Below, piece by piece: positions 6,365 through 15,614 of a stretch of 22,314 nt of DNA. A model generated the notes under the pieces. It saw only the letters and a list, made by a program, of their open reading frames with translations, was not told where the DNA came from and did no database searches. Source of the stretch: Salinirussus sp. (lineage in GTDB: Archaea > Halobacteriota > Halobacteria > Halobacteriales > Haloarculaceae); contig JAQCNN010000121.1 in assembly GCA_028275005.1 (NCBI GenBank), positions 1 to 22,314 on the forward strand, given 5' to 3'. The stretch's first letter is position 1. Each line of letters starts with the position of its first letter. The position numbers and the translations under genes are program-made.

Positions 6365-9067
6365 TCAGTCCGCGCCCGACTCTGAGCCGGTCTCGCGCTC
6401 GCCGGAGGCCATCCGCAGGTCGACGTCCCCGGTCCCGAGCTTGATCGGTTTGCCGACGATGACGTTCTCGGTGACACCGTTGAGGTCGTCCACCTCGCCG
6501 TGGATCGCGGCGTCGAGCAGGTGACTCACCGTCACCTCGAAGGCCGCCCGCGCGAGCACCGAGTCCTTCGAGCCGGAGATGCCGTGGCGGCCGATCGACT
6601 CGATCGTCCCCTCGTTGGTCATGATATCGGCGACCAGCATCAGGTGACGGATGTTCACGTCGTCTAGCCCCTGCTCCTCAAGGGTGTTCATCGTCTCGTC
6701 GATCAGCGACTCGCGGGCCGCCTCGACACCCAGGTTCCGGTAGATCTCGTGGATGTTGTTACAGGTCGTCCGGGAGGCGTCGACGCCCTCGATCTCCAGG
6801 GCGTCGCCGAAGGCCGACCCCTCGGTGTAGAGGACGAACTCGTCCCCGTCTGCGGTCTCCTCCTTGCGGATGACGACCCGGGAGACCTCCTCGATACCCT
6901 TGAAGACGATCTCCCGGAGCTCCTCGACCAGCTGCAGCAGGTCACGGTAGGAGGGCTCCTCGGGGCCAAACTGGACGACCAGGTCACGCTGGGTGGTCTC
7001 GACGCCGAGCTCCCCCTCGATCGTCTCGGCGATCTCCTCGGCGACGACCAGAGGGTCATCGACGGTCGGCCACCGCTCCATCAGTGTCTCCTCGTTCAGC
7101 GCCACCTGCACCACCATGTCGGCGACGTTCGTCGAGACGTCACCCAACTGGAGGATCTTCGTCGCCTCGATGTTCCAGACCACCTCGTGGGCCTTCTCGC
7201 GGTTGGTCGCGTACTCGTCCGCGAGGTGGACGGTCATCATCGGCGTGTCGGGCTCCTTCCGGGCGTCGACCAGCTCGATGAGTCGGGGGAGCCCCTGCGT
7301 GACGTCGATCTCCGCGACGCCGGCGTAGTGGAAGGTGTTCATCGTGTTGTGGGTGACGACACCCTGGCCCGTGGTGAACGTCTCCAGCCCGGCCACCGAG
7401 AAGTCGTAGACGTAGTCGTGATCCGGTTCGACGGTCTCGATGGACTCGATGCGGTCCCAGACCACGTCGCCATCGACGGCGCGTTCCAGCGCATCGAGTT
7501 CAGGCGGCCGTTCGTCGGTGCGCTTATCCACCTCGCCGACGAGCCGAGCCAGCCGGTTCCGCCCGATGCGCTGACGTTTGTGGGCGCTGTGGACCTGTCG
7601 TGACGGGATACCCGCCTCGCTGGCAGCCGATTTCAGCGCGTCACCGAAGTTGGGGACCTGGTCGGTCGTATCCGGTCCCTCCGGGTCGATCTCGGCCGCC
7701 GTCGCCTCAAGCTCCGCACCGTGCTGACCGACCATTCCGACCCGCTCGGCGAACCTCGGAACGTGCTTGGCCGGGACCCGGAGCGTAGTGGAGTCGTCCT
7801 GCTCACCCCGCGTCGCGAAGATACCGACGCGTGCTAGGAGCAACGCAATCCCCTCGACCAGCCGCTCCGAGGTGGAGCTTGCCCGCACGGCCCGCTCCGC
7901 CACGTTGCCGTCACCGCTGAAGTAGCCGGTGAGCAGACCACGGACGAACTTATCGGTGGCTCCGAACGCGAACGACGGGACAACTTTCTCGCCGTCCTCG
8001 GTACACACAGTGCGGAAGAAGTCGGCGAGGATGGTCCCGTTGACCCGGATGTCGTATCCGGCCGCGAATCCGCTCTCGTTGGCGTACTCGTTTGTCGTCA
8101 GCCCGAACCGCTCGGCGAACGCCCGGACGCGGTTCTGGAACTCCTTGTCGACGTTCGAGACCGAGACGTAGTGGTCGGTCAGCGACCCCTCGGCGAGGAA
8201 CGCACCGACGAAGAATCCGGTCTCCTCGTCGAGCGGGAACTGCGCCGGCAGACCGACAGTCCCCTGACGCGGGTAGACCGCACCCTCATCGAGGTCACCG
8301 GCTTCGAGGGCGTCGCGGCGGTTGCGACGCTGGTCCTCGCCGCCGGGGACGGTAGCTGTCCCGCCGTCGGTCAGCGCCGACGTGTGCCAGTACTCGTCGG
8401 CCGGCAGGAACTGCTCCAGGTCCACCGTCTCGACACCGTCAGCCTCGAACGACCCGACCACCGGGAGCCAGTCACCCGCCTCGAGCGCCTCGCCGGTGAC
8501 CGGAACCACCTCGTTGTCCTGGCGGGTGACAAAGGAGTGAGACTTCGTGGCCCGGACCGTCCGGCCGGATTCGAGCTCGAACCGGAGCAGTTCCTCAGGT
8601 GCCTCGTGGCGACTCACCTCCTCGACTGGCTTCCACTCGACCTGCTCGTCCGCACGGAGCGAGAGCACTTCGAGTTGCTCGGGTGCTCGCGCCACCTCGT
8701 GCCCGTCCACGTCGTGGCGCTCCCGAACGTGGAGCAGCCCGTCGACCAGCGAGCCGATCTCGGTCACGTCGGTCCGCTTGCCCCGGCGGACGACGACCCG
8801 CTCGTCGGCAGGGACCGACATCTGTGTGCCGGGTTCACCGATCGACTGGGCCGAGACCGTCCCGACCGGGTCGAGCGGGTCGACACGGGTGTCACGGTAC
8901 TGCGCGACAGTCGCCTGGACGACCTCGTCGGCCTCCGCGACGGTTACCTCGCGCTCCTCAAGCGTGTCGTACACCTCGGCTTTCAGCCGCCGCGGGAGGT
9001 CGGCGTCCTCGACGATAGCGGCGATATCGTCGGAGACGTCGTGGTCGACCATGTGGTAGTCGGTCAT
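6365..9067 (-). CDS. rpoA2: DNA-directed RNA polymerase subunit A'' containing an intein
   Basis: A 900-residue precursor: about 409 residues of subunit A'' (the C-terminal portion of the bacterial beta' equivalent) plus a 491-residue intein. N-extein residues 1-83 end GTVSAQSIGEPGTQM; the C-extein resumes at residue 575 with TMNTFHYAGVAEIDVTQGLP. Joined, these give the universally conserved trigger-loop motif GEPGTQM-TMNTFHYAG, so splicing is essential for a working polymerase. Later A'' segments include DARKEPDTPMM, NNIHEIYRNLGVEAARESLI, and HLMLVADIMTNEGTI with RHGISGSKDSVLARAAFE, which together complete the active centre and jaw. The ATG at 9067 overlaps the last base of the A' stop (TGATG). 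Part of a multi-subunit enzyme in the cytoplasm/nucleoid. Confidence 0.95.
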   Translation of the reverse strand: MTDYHMVDHDVSDDIAAIVEDADLPRRLKAEVYDTLEEREVTVAEADEVVQATVAQYRDTRVDPLDPVGTVSAQSIGEPGTQMSVPADERVVVRRGKRTDVTEIGSLVDGLLHVRERHDVDGHEVARAPEQLEVLSLRADEQVEWKPVEEVSRHEAPEELLRFELESGRTVRATKSHSFVTRQDNEVVPVTGEALEAGDWLPVVGSFEADGVETVDLEQFLPADEYWHTSALTDGGTATVPGGEDQRRNRRDALEAGDLDEGAVYPRQGTVGLPAQFPLDEETGFFVGAFLAEGSLTDHYVSVSNVDKEFQNRVRAFAERFGLTTNEYANESGFAAGYDIRVNGTILADFFRTVCTEDGEKVVPSFAFGATDKFVRGLLTGYFSGDGNVAERAVRASSTSERLVEGIALLLARVGIFATRGEQDDSTTLRVPAKHVPRFAERVGMVGQHGAELEATAAEIDPEGPDTTDQVPNFGDALKSAASEAGIPSRQVHSAHKRQRIGRNRLARLVGEVDKRTDERPPELDALERAVDGDVVWDRIESIETVEPDHDYVYDFSVAGLETFTTGQGVVTHNTMNTFHYAGVAEIDVTQGLPRLIELVDARKEPDTPMMTVHLADEYATNREKAHEVVWNIEATKILQLGDVSTNVADMVVQVALNEETLMERWPTVDDPLVVAEEIAETIEGELGVETTQRDLVVQFGPEEPSYRDLLQLVEELREIVFKGIEEVSRVVIRKEETADGDEFVLYTEGSAFGDALEIEGVDASRTTCNNIHEIYRNLGVEAARESLIDETMNTLEEQGLDDVNIRHLMLVADIMTNEGTIESIGRHGISGSKDSVLARAAFEVTVSHLLDAAIHGEVDDLNGVTENVIVGKPIKLGTGDVDLRMASGERETGSESGAD
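7346..8818 (-). mobile_element. RpoA'' intein with LAGLIDADG homing endonuclease
   Basis: A 491-residue intein (precursor residues 84-574). Splicing motifs: Ser1 (S84) as the first nucleophile in SVPADERVVV; block B with TKSH (T174-H177); block F YDFSVAGLETFTTG (554-567); block G VVTHN ending H573-N574, with Thr575 as the +1 nucleophile. This is a Ser1/Thr+1 combination rather than the commoner Cys. Between them lie two dodecapeptide motifs of a LAGLIDADG (DOD) endonuclease: FFVGAFLAEGS (285-295, acidic E293) and LLTGYFSGDG (378-387, acidic D386), plus a basic helix-turn-helix-like region near 476-510. Both acidic catalytic positions are present and no stop or frameshift is seen, so the endonuclease may be active and the element mobile. 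Confidence 0.93.
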
Positions 9068-11976
9068 CAGTCGTCACCCTCCGCGGTCCAGTAGCCGTCA
9101 GCGTGCTCGGAGAGGTTCGTCGGCTCGGCCCCCTCCCCGAGGAACTGCTGGCGCTCGGCGGCGTCGTCGAACTCCTCGTCGAGGACACGCTCGGCGATCG
9201 CGTCGACGTCGACGCTTTTGCCCTCCTCGGAGCTGGAGACCTCGACCGGCGAGGTGCCGTCCTCGCCGAACTCGAACTGGACAACCGTGTCGGAGGTGTC
9301 CCGGACAGTGCCGTCGTACTGCGTCTCAAGCTCCGAGAGGGCGTTGATCAGCCGGCGCTGGAGATAGCCGGACTTCGAGGTCCGGACCGCCGTATCCACC
9401 AGCCCCTCGCGGCCACCCATGGCGTGGAAGAAGAACTCCTTCGGGTCCAAGCCCTCGCGGTAGGAGTGCTCGACAAAGCCGTGAGCGTCCGCCGAGAGGT
9501 CGTCCGGCTCGAAGTGTGAGAGGGTCCGGCCCTCGTACCCTCGGTTGATCCGCTCGCCACGGACCGCCTGCTGGCCGACACAGCCGGCCATCTGCGTGAG
9601 GTTGAGCATCGAGCCACGCGCGCCGGACTCGGCCATCACGACCGCGGGGTTGTCGGAGCCGAAGTGGTCCTCTGCGATGTCGCCCGCGCTGTCACGGGCC
9701 TTACCGAGCGTCTGCATGATCTTCATCTCCAGGGTCTCGTCGACCGTCCGACCCGGCAGCGACTCGAGGTCGCCGCGGCGGTAGGTCTCGATGAGCTCCT
9801 GGACCCGCTCGCGGGCGTTGCCGATGGCCTCGTCGACCTGTGCCTGGGCTGGCTCCGGGATCGACTCGTCGTCGATCCCGATCGAGAAGCCAAAGTGCAT
9901 GATCGTCCGGACCGCGAGCGAGGAGACCTCGTTGATGAAGATCCGCGCCCGGGTCCGCGAGTAGGCCTTCGCGATAGTGTCGACAATCTCGCCGCCAAAG
10001 GCGCCAACGGCGTCCTCGTCGATGGTGCCCGAGAGCAGCTGGCCGTCCTCGATGCGGACCTCGTCGCCCGTCGAGGAGGTGAACTCAAGGTCCAGCCCGT
10101 CCGGCAGCAGCTCCGAGAAGATCGTCCGGCCGGTCCAGTAGGCCGCACCGTCCTCCTCGCCGTCGGGGTCGGGCAGCTCGTCGATCCGGGTCGCCCGCAG
10201 CAGGTCCAGCGCCTGCGTCTCGTTGAAGTGGGGGTTCTGGTTCGTGAGGAGGTAGCTTGCCGTGACGTGGTCCTGGATGGCACCGAGGATGTTCTCGCCA
10301 AAGCGCGGGGAGAGCATCTGCTCCTGGACCCGCATCAGCACGCGGGCCTCCGAGCGGGCCTCCTCGTTCTGGAGGGCGTGCATGTTCATCTCGTCGCCGT
10401 CGAAGTCGGCGTTGTACGGGGGACAGACCGTCGTGTTCAGCCGGAATGTCTTGTGCGGCATCACCACGACCTCGTGGGCCATGATCGACATCCGGTGCAG
10501 TGACGGTTGCCGGTTGAACACCACGATATCGCCGTCGATGAGATGACGGGAGACCTCCCAGCCGGGCTTTACCTTCTCCGACAGCTCCTCGCAGTTCTTC
10601 TCGGTCACCTTCAGCCGGCGACCGTCCGGGCGGCGCACATAGTTTGCGCCCGGGTGAGTGTCGGGTCCATTGGCGACGTACCGGCGAGCCGTCTCCAGGT
10701 TGCGGTCGTTGACGTTCATCGTCTGGGTCATCTCGGAGGCGACCCGGTCGGGAACACCCACCTCGTTCAGCGAGAGGGTGGGGTCCGGCGAGATTACGGT
10801 CCGGGAGGAGAAGTTCACACGCTTGCCTGACAGTGAGCCCCGGAAGCGGCCCTCCTTGCCCTTCAGGCGCTGAGAGAGGGTCTTCAGCGGCCGTCCGGAA
10901 CGGTGTCGGGCCGGCGGCGTCCCGCTGATCTCGTTGTCCATGAAGGTGGTGACGTGGTACTGGAGCAGCTCCCAGAGGTCCTCGATGATCAGCTGTGGGG
11001 CGCCGGCCTCGCGGTTCTCCATGAACCGCTGATTGATCCGGATGATGTCGACCAGCTTGTGGGTGAGGTCGTCCTCGGACCGTTGCCCGTTGTCGAGCGT
11101 AATCGAGGGACGAGCCGTGACCGGCGGGACCGGCAGGACGGTCAGGATCATCCACTCCGGCCGGGACTTCTCGGGGTCGATCCCCAGGACCGCGATGTCC
11201 TCGTCCGGGATGTCCTCGAACCAGTCCCGGATGTCGGAGGCCATGAGCTTGTTCATGTCCTCCTCGGTGAGGTCGACGTCGAGCGCGGACTCGATAGCCC
11301 GGCGGTCCTCCTCGCGGGGACGGAACTCCCCGGAGAGGATCTCCTGGACTCGGCCGGGGTCGATGCCGGTCTCCTCGGCCAGCTCGGTCGGTGTCACCCG
11401 CTCTGAGTCCTCGTCGGGCTCCATCGCCGCCGTGATCTGCTCGGGGTACTCCGCGGCCAGCACCTGCTGGACCTCGTAGTAGGTGGTGGGCTTTTCGTGG
11501 TTGATGTCGAACTGCTGTTCGCCACAGTAGGGACAGCGGTCCTTCTTGCGGGCCTGCCGGATCGCGGCCTTCGTGACGTCGCTGAGGTCGTCACCGAGGT
11601 CCCGCGAGCGCCGGAGTCGGTCGCTGAACTCCGCCTTCTCGTCCCCGGTCAGACAGAGCCGGGAACACTCCCGACAGGTCCCCCGGAGGAGTCGGCGCAT
11701 GAGCTTTGCGAAGCCGACGTGGATAACCGGCGCCGCCAACTCGATATGCCCGAAGTGACCGTTACAGGAGCCGGAGTGTTTCCCGCAGGTCTTACACTCC
11801 AGGCCGGGGTCGATGACACCCAGCCGTGGGTCCATCAGCCCCATGTCGATAGGGAAACCGTCGTCGTCGTAGGTGTCGGCCGTGATCACCTTTGTGGCCG
11901 ACATCTCTCGGTACTCCTCGGGGTCCATCAGCCCGAAGCTGAGCTTGCCGATCTCTTTTGGTGCTTGTGTACTCAT
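9067..11976 (-). CDS. rpoA1: DNA-directed RNA polymerase subunit A'
   Basis: A 969-residue catalytic subunit. The absolutely conserved NADFDGDEMNMH is at 522-533; D524, D526 and D528 bind the catalytic Mg2+. Zinc sites: CKTC-x6-C-x2-H (C61, C64, C71, H74) in the clamp, and C101/C104 with C148/C151. Other marks are RPEWMILTVLPVPPVTARP, SGKRVNFSSRTVISPDP, NRQPSLHRMSI and AESGARGSMLNLTQMAGCVG (bridge-helix/funnel region). A region of roughly 70 residues (about 171-243), including a helix-turn-helix-like stretch, lies between the second zinc site and the RPEWM motif; other archaeal A' proteins that I recall are shorter there. The start directly follows the TAA of rpoB' with no gap; the stop overlaps the rpoA'' start by one base. 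Confidence 0.97.
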   Translation of the reverse strand: MSTQAPKEIGKLSFGLMDPEEYREMSATKVITADTYDDDGFPIDMGLMDPRLGVIDPGLECKTCGKHSGSCNGHFGHIELAAPVIHVGFAKLMRRLLRGTCRECSRLCLTGDEKAEFSDRLRRSRDLGDDLSDVTKAAIRQARKKDRCPYCGEQQFDINHEKPTTYYEVQQVLAAEYPEQITAAMEPDEDSERVTPTELAEETGIDPGRVQEILSGEFRPREEDRRAIESALDVDLTEEDMNKLMASDIRDWFEDIPDEDIAVLGIDPEKSRPEWMILTVLPVPPVTARPSITLDNGQRSEDDLTHKLVDIIRINQRFMENREAGAPQLIIEDLWELLQYHVTTFMDNEISGTPPARHRSGRPLKTLSQRLKGKEGRFRGSLSGKRVNFSSRTVISPDPTLSLNEVGVPDRVASEMTQTMNVNDRNLETARRYVANGPDTHPGANYVRRPDGRRLKVTEKNCEELSEKVKPGWEVSRHLIDGDIVVFNRQPSLHRMSIMAHEVVVMPHKTFRLNTTVCPPYNADFDGDEMNMHALQNEEARSEARVLMRVQEQMLSPRFGENILGAIQDHVTASYLLTNQNPHFNETQALDLLRATRIDELPDPDGEEDGAAYWTGRTIFSELLPDGLDLEFTSSTGDEVRIEDGQLLSGTIDEDAVGAFGGEIVDTIAKAYSRTRARIFINEVSSLAVRTIMHFGFSIGIDDESIPEPAQAQVDEAIGNARERVQELIETYRRGDLESLPGRTVDETLEMKIMQTLGKARDSAGDIAEDHFGSDNPAVVMAESGARGSMLNLTQMAGCVGQQAVRGERINRGYEGRTLSHFEPDDLSADAHGFVEHSYREGLDPKEFFFHAMGGREGLVDTAVRTSKSGYLQRRLINALSELETQYDGTVRDTSDTVVQFEFGEDGTSPVEVSSSEEGKSVDVDAIAERVLDEEFDDAAERQQFLGEGAEPTNLSEHADGYWTAEGDD

Positions 11977-13809
11977 TTATACAGCGTCCTCCAGTTCGAT
12001 CCGTGGGGCGATACCTAGTGCCTTCATCTCGTCGAGCAGGAGCTTGAAGGCGTAGCTCATCTCGATCTCGTGAACCTCGGTCTCCTCCTCGCAGTTGGGG
12101 CAGTAGACCCGGCGTTGCTCGACGTTCTCGACGGCGGCCATCCCACACTCGCCACAGACGTTGATATACTCGCGGTCGGACTCGTCGAGGAGCCGCTCTT
12201 TGAGCGCCATCGCGGCACCGTGGCCGATCAGAACGTCCCGCTCCATCTCGCCGACCCGGAGCCCGCCTTCCCGGGCGCGGCCCTCCGTCGGCTGGCGGGT
12301 TAACACCTGTATCGGGCCACGCGAGCGGGCGTGGATCTTGTTCGACACCATGTGGTAGAGCTTCTGATAGAAGATGGTGCCGACGAAGATCTCCGCCTCG
12401 ATCTTCTCGCCGGTGACACCCGAGTAGAGTGTCTCCTTTCCGGAGGAGTCAAAGCCGTGCTCCTCGAGCGAGTCGCGCAGTTCGTCCTCGTCCTCGCCGG
12501 TGAAGGCGGTCCCGTCGACCCGGCGGCCCTCGAGGGAGCCGACCTTGCCGCCGATCATCTCGAGGATGTGGCCGACGGTCATCCGCGAGGGCAGTGCGTG
12601 TGGGTTCAGGATCAGGTCGGGGACGACACCCTCGTCCGTGAAGGGCATGTCCTCCTGGGGGGCGATGTGGCCGACGACCCCCTTCTGGCCGTGTCGGGAG
12701 GCGAACTTGTCGCCGAGTTCGGGGATCCGCTCGTCACGGACCGAGACCTTCGACAGTTTCGAGCCGTCCTCGCCTTCCATCAGCGTCACGGTGTCGACGA
12801 CGCCGGATTCACCCGAGCGCATCGTCACGCTCGTCTCCCGGCGCTTCTGGGGGGAGAGCCCGCCCATGTCGTCGGGCTCCTCGAGGAACCGTGGCGGGGA
12901 GGTCTTGCCGAGTAACACGGCGTTCTCGTCGACCTGTGTCTCGGGGTTGACCAGCCCGTCCTCGTCCAGGTGGGTGTACGCCTCCTCGCCGCGGGCCCCC
13001 CGAACCTCGTCGTCGGGGCTCTCAAACCGGTCCTCCTGACCGCCCGGATACCGGCGTTCCTCGCCCTCGTAGGTCCGGAAGAAGTGCGACCGCGCCAGCG
13101 CCCGGTCGACGCTGCCCTGGTTCATCACCAGCGCGTCCTCGATGTTGAACCCCTCGTAGGACATGACGGCAACGACGAAGTTCTGGGCCGCAGGCCGGTC
13201 GTCGTAGCCGATCTGTTCGGTGGTCTGTGTCTTCACCAGCGACAGCTGTGGGTAGTGCAGGAGATGCTGGCGGGTGTCCGGGCGGACCCGGTAGTTCGCG
13301 CTGGGCAGCCCCAGGGACTGTTTGATCATCCCCGACCCCATCGTAATCCGGGGGGAGGCGTTGTGCTCGGGGTAGGGGATCATCCCCGCGCCGATGCCGA
13401 ACATCAGCTGGGGGTCGATCTCCAGGTGCGTGTGGTTCGGGGTGAGCTCCTCCTCCTCGACGGCGACGTAGATGTCACCCTCCTCCTCGGCGTCGATGAA
13501 CTCGACGGAGCCGTGCTCGACGAGGTCCTGAAACTCCAGTTCGCCCGCGTTGAGCGCGTCGATCTCCTCCTGGGAGATCAACGGTTCGCCGTCCTCGACG
13601 ACGAACAGGGGGCGCCGGGCCCGCCCGGCGTCGGCGTTGACGATCACCTCGTCGGTGTGTTCGTTCACCGAGACGTTGACCATCTCGCTGACGTCGCCAC
13701 GGCGGCGGGCCTGGCGGATCTGGTGTGCGAGCTGTTCGGGGTCGGGGTGGGTCCCGACCAGGCTCCCGTTGACGTAGACTTTGGCCTCTCTGGCCTGTTG
13801 CTGGCTCAT
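11977..13809 (-). CDS. rpoB1: DNA-directed RNA polymerase subunit B'
   Basis: A 610-residue protein, the C-terminal half of the beta-like subunit. It carries much of the active-site wall and hybrid-binding surface: YEGFNIEDALVMNQGSVDR, KLSKVSVRDERIPELGDKFA, SRHGQKGVVG, RSRGPIQVLTRQPTEGRARE and GGLRVGEMERDVLIGHGAA. A C-terminal zinc ribbon has C552, C555, C570 and C573, and the protein ends with the conserved SYAFKLLLDEMKALGI that contacts subunit A'. I chose the ATG at 13809 (MSQQQAREAKVYVNGSLVGT), one base after the rpoB'' stop, over an upstream start at 13836 inside rpoB''. Genes are packed without gaps, consistent with co-translation and stoichiometric assembly. Confidence 0.96.
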   Translation of the reverse strand: MSQQQAREAKVYVNGSLVGTHPDPEQLAHQIRQARRRGDVSEMVNVSVNEHTDEVIVNADAGRARRPLFVVEDGEPLISQEEIDALNAGELEFQDLVEHGSVEFIDAEEEGDIYVAVEEEELTPNHTHLEIDPQLMFGIGAGMIPYPEHNASPRITMGSGMIKQSLGLPSANYRVRPDTRQHLLHYPQLSLVKTQTTEQIGYDDRPAAQNFVVAVMSYEGFNIEDALVMNQGSVDRALARSHFFRTYEGEERRYPGGQEDRFESPDDEVRGARGEEAYTHLDEDGLVNPETQVDENAVLLGKTSPPRFLEEPDDMGGLSPQKRRETSVTMRSGESGVVDTVTLMEGEDGSKLSKVSVRDERIPELGDKFASRHGQKGVVGHIAPQEDMPFTDEGVVPDLILNPHALPSRMTVGHILEMIGGKVGSLEGRRVDGTAFTGEDEDELRDSLEEHGFDSSGKETLYSGVTGEKIEAEIFVGTIFYQKLYHMVSNKIHARSRGPIQVLTRQPTEGRAREGGLRVGEMERDVLIGHGAAMALKERLLDESDREYINVCGECGMAAVENVEQRRVYCPNCEEETEVHEIEMSYAFKLLLDEMKALGIAPRIELEDAV

Positions 13810-13810
13810 A

Positions 13811-15373
13811 TCAGTCGTCGGCGGGCTGTTCGACACTCTCGATGCCGGGGATGCCCTGAACCCCCATCTCCGCGAGTTCCTGTTTCAGCTCCTGTTCGTC
13901 GCCGACATTCTGGGACAGCTCCATCGCCTGTGCGAAGTTCTTCACCAGGCCACAGTTGGGGCCCTCCGGCGTCTCGGAGGGACAGATACGTCCCCACTGG
14001 GTGGCGTGCAGGTCCCGGGCCTCGAAGTGTGGCTGCGAGCGCGAGAGCGGGGAGCGCAGCCGCCGCAGGTGTGAGAGAACCCCCATGTAGTCGGTCCGGT
14101 CGACGAGCTGGCTCACGCCCGACCGGCCACCGACCCAGTTCCCGGTGGCAATCGGGTGTTCCAACCGCTCGGTCAGCACGTCCGACCGGACCACCGTCGA
14201 CACCGAGAGATTCCGGTTACGCATGTTCGCACGCTCGAGCTGGTATTTCACGTCGCGGGCGAGCTTGTTCAGCGCCGTCCGGAACAGGTCACGCATCAGG
14301 TCGCCGGACACCTTCAGGCGCTTGTTTGCGTAGTGGTCCTTGTCGTCGGGGTCACGCCGGTCGAGTGCGAGTTCGAAACAGGCCTCGGCCATCCGGCAGA
14401 GGTAGTAGGCCTTGTTGATCCGGACGTCCTCCTCGTCGACGCCTTCCTCGTGGAGATGGGGCAGGAGATAGCGGTCGATAACGTAGTTTGCGCGTTTGAG
14501 CTGGTAGTTTTTGCCCTGCCCGGAGGCGACCCGCTGGCCGAGCGTCTCGATGGCCTCCTCCGTGCTCTGGACCTCTGCGGCCTCCAGATTCTCCAGCATG
14601 AACTTCACGATCTCCGGGTCGTCCGAGACCCGGTGGACGATCTCCTCGTCGGACTCGAGTCCGAGCGCGCGCACGAGCGTGACAAAATTGACGTCACCGG
14701 AGACCGAGGGGAAAGAGACCTGCAACAGACCGTCACGCTGGCGTTCGGTCAGGACGAGCGCACGGTACCCTCGTCGCTGGCTGAAGGTCTTTGCGACCTC
14801 GATGGTGTCGCCGTACTTCGTGTCGGTTTCGGCGAGGATCTTGTTGGGTGCGAGGTCCTCGCTGGTCATCAGGACACGCTCGGAGCCGTTGACGATGAAG
14901 TAGCCGCCGGGGTCGGCGGGGTCCTCGCCGATGTCGATCAACTCCTCGCGGGTGAAGCCCGCGACGTTACACTTCTCGGAGCCGACCATGACCGGCATCC
15001 GGCCGACCTTCGTCTCGGTCTGGTCGACAACCCGTTCCTCCTCCTCGATGCCGCCCTTGATGATAGCCATCTCCATGAACACGGGGGCGGCGTAGGTGAT
15101 GTTCCGGAGACGGGCCTCCTGCGGGTAGAGGAGTTCCTCGCTCCCGTCGGCCTCCCGAACCCGAGGGGTGACGACGCGCACGTCCCCGAGTTCGACGTAG
15201 ACGGGCTCCTCACCCTCCTTGTCGCCGATGTCGGTGTCGATGGTCTCCTTCTCCTCGACGACCTGTTGCATCCCCCGGTCCAGAAAGGAGTTGAATGACC
15301 GGAAGTGGTGCTCTGCGAGTCGTTCGCGCGAGAAGTACTCCCGCGAGATGTCACGTTTGTCCTGAATATCCAT
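13811..15373 (-). CDS. rpoB2: DNA-directed RNA polymerase subunit B''
   Basis: A 520-residue protein equal to the N-terminal half of the beta-like subunit. The B''/B' split is characteristic of halophiles and several methanogens. Conserved segments: VGRMPVMVGSEKCNVAG, GGYFIVNGSERVLMTSEDLA, DDKDHYANKRLKVSGDLMRD, and RDLHATQWGRICPSETPEGP followed by NCGLVKN, the fork region next to the active centre. The C-terminus after this is an acidic, Gln-rich tail ending SVEQPADD, where the split from B' occurs. The ATG at 15373 overlaps the last base of the rpoH stop (TAATG). Confidence 0.96.
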   Translation of the reverse strand: MDIQDKRDISREYFSRERLAEHHFRSFNSFLDRGMQQVVEEKETIDTDIGDKEGEEPVYVELGDVRVVTPRVREADGSEELLYPQEARLRNITYAAPVFMEMAIIKGGIEEEERVVDQTETKVGRMPVMVGSEKCNVAGFTREELIDIGEDPADPGGYFIVNGSERVLMTSEDLAPNKILAETDTKYGDTIEVAKTFSQRRGYRALVLTERQRDGLLQVSFPSVSGDVNFVTLVRALGLESDEEIVHRVSDDPEIVKFMLENLEAAEVQSTEEAIETLGQRVASGQGKNYQLKRANYVIDRYLLPHLHEEGVDEEDVRINKAYYLCRMAEACFELALDRRDPDDKDHYANKRLKVSGDLMRDLFRTALNKLARDVKYQLERANMRNRNLSVSTVVRSDVLTERLEHPIATGNWVGGRSGVSQLVDRTDYMGVLSHLRRLRSPLSRSQPHFEARDLHATQWGRICPSETPEGPNCGLVKNFAQAMELSQNVGDEQELKQELAEMGVQGIPGIESVEQPADD

Positions 15374-15603
15374 TATTCTATCACCAGTCGGTAGACCACG
15401 GCCGTCTCCGTGGTCCGTGAGTCTCGTTCGACACGCACGACGTCGCCGACACCCGCGTCGGCGTCCTGGAGCGCGGGGTCGGTGCGTTTGATCTTCGGTA
15501 GGTCCGTCTTTGCGATGTTGTACTCCTCGAGAACCTCCTCGAGTTCTCCCTCGTCGAGGACGGTGTGGTCCGGTACGAATTTGTGTTGGCTTACATCTAC
15601 CAT
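15373..15603 (-). CDS. rpoH: DNA-directed RNA polymerase subunit H
   Basis: A 76-residue subunit equal to the C-terminal domain of eukaryotic Rpb5. Typical sequence: VSQHKFVPDHTVLDEGELEE, then LPKIKRTDPALQDADAGVGD and VVRVERDSRTTETAVVYRLV. It sits at the lower jaw of the polymerase near downstream DNA. First gene of the rpo operon; a TATA-like sequence about 45 bases upstream of the ATG implies a short leader of roughly 20 bases. This rpoH is not related to the bacterial heat-shock sigma factor of the same symbol. Confidence 0.95.
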   Translation of the reverse strand: MVDVSQHKFVPDHTVLDEGELEEVLEEYNIAKTDLPKIKRTDPALQDADAGVGDVVRVERDSRTTETAVVYRLVIE

Positions 15604-15614
15604 GGTGTGGCCGG

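Noticed and set aside
8171..9094. Open frame of about 307 codons on the plus strand opposite the intein
   Set aside because: Antisense shadow of rpoA''/intein, which has complete splicing and endonuclease motifs.
12970..14418. Long open frame of 482 codons on the plus strand
   Set aside because: Lies opposite rpoB' and rpoB'', whose conserved motifs are unmistakable. High-GC DNA leaves long antisense frames open; the peptide has no domain.
14156..15298. Open frame of 380 codons on the plus strand
   Set aside because: Antisense to rpoB''; no recognisable domain and composition mirrors the opposite strand.
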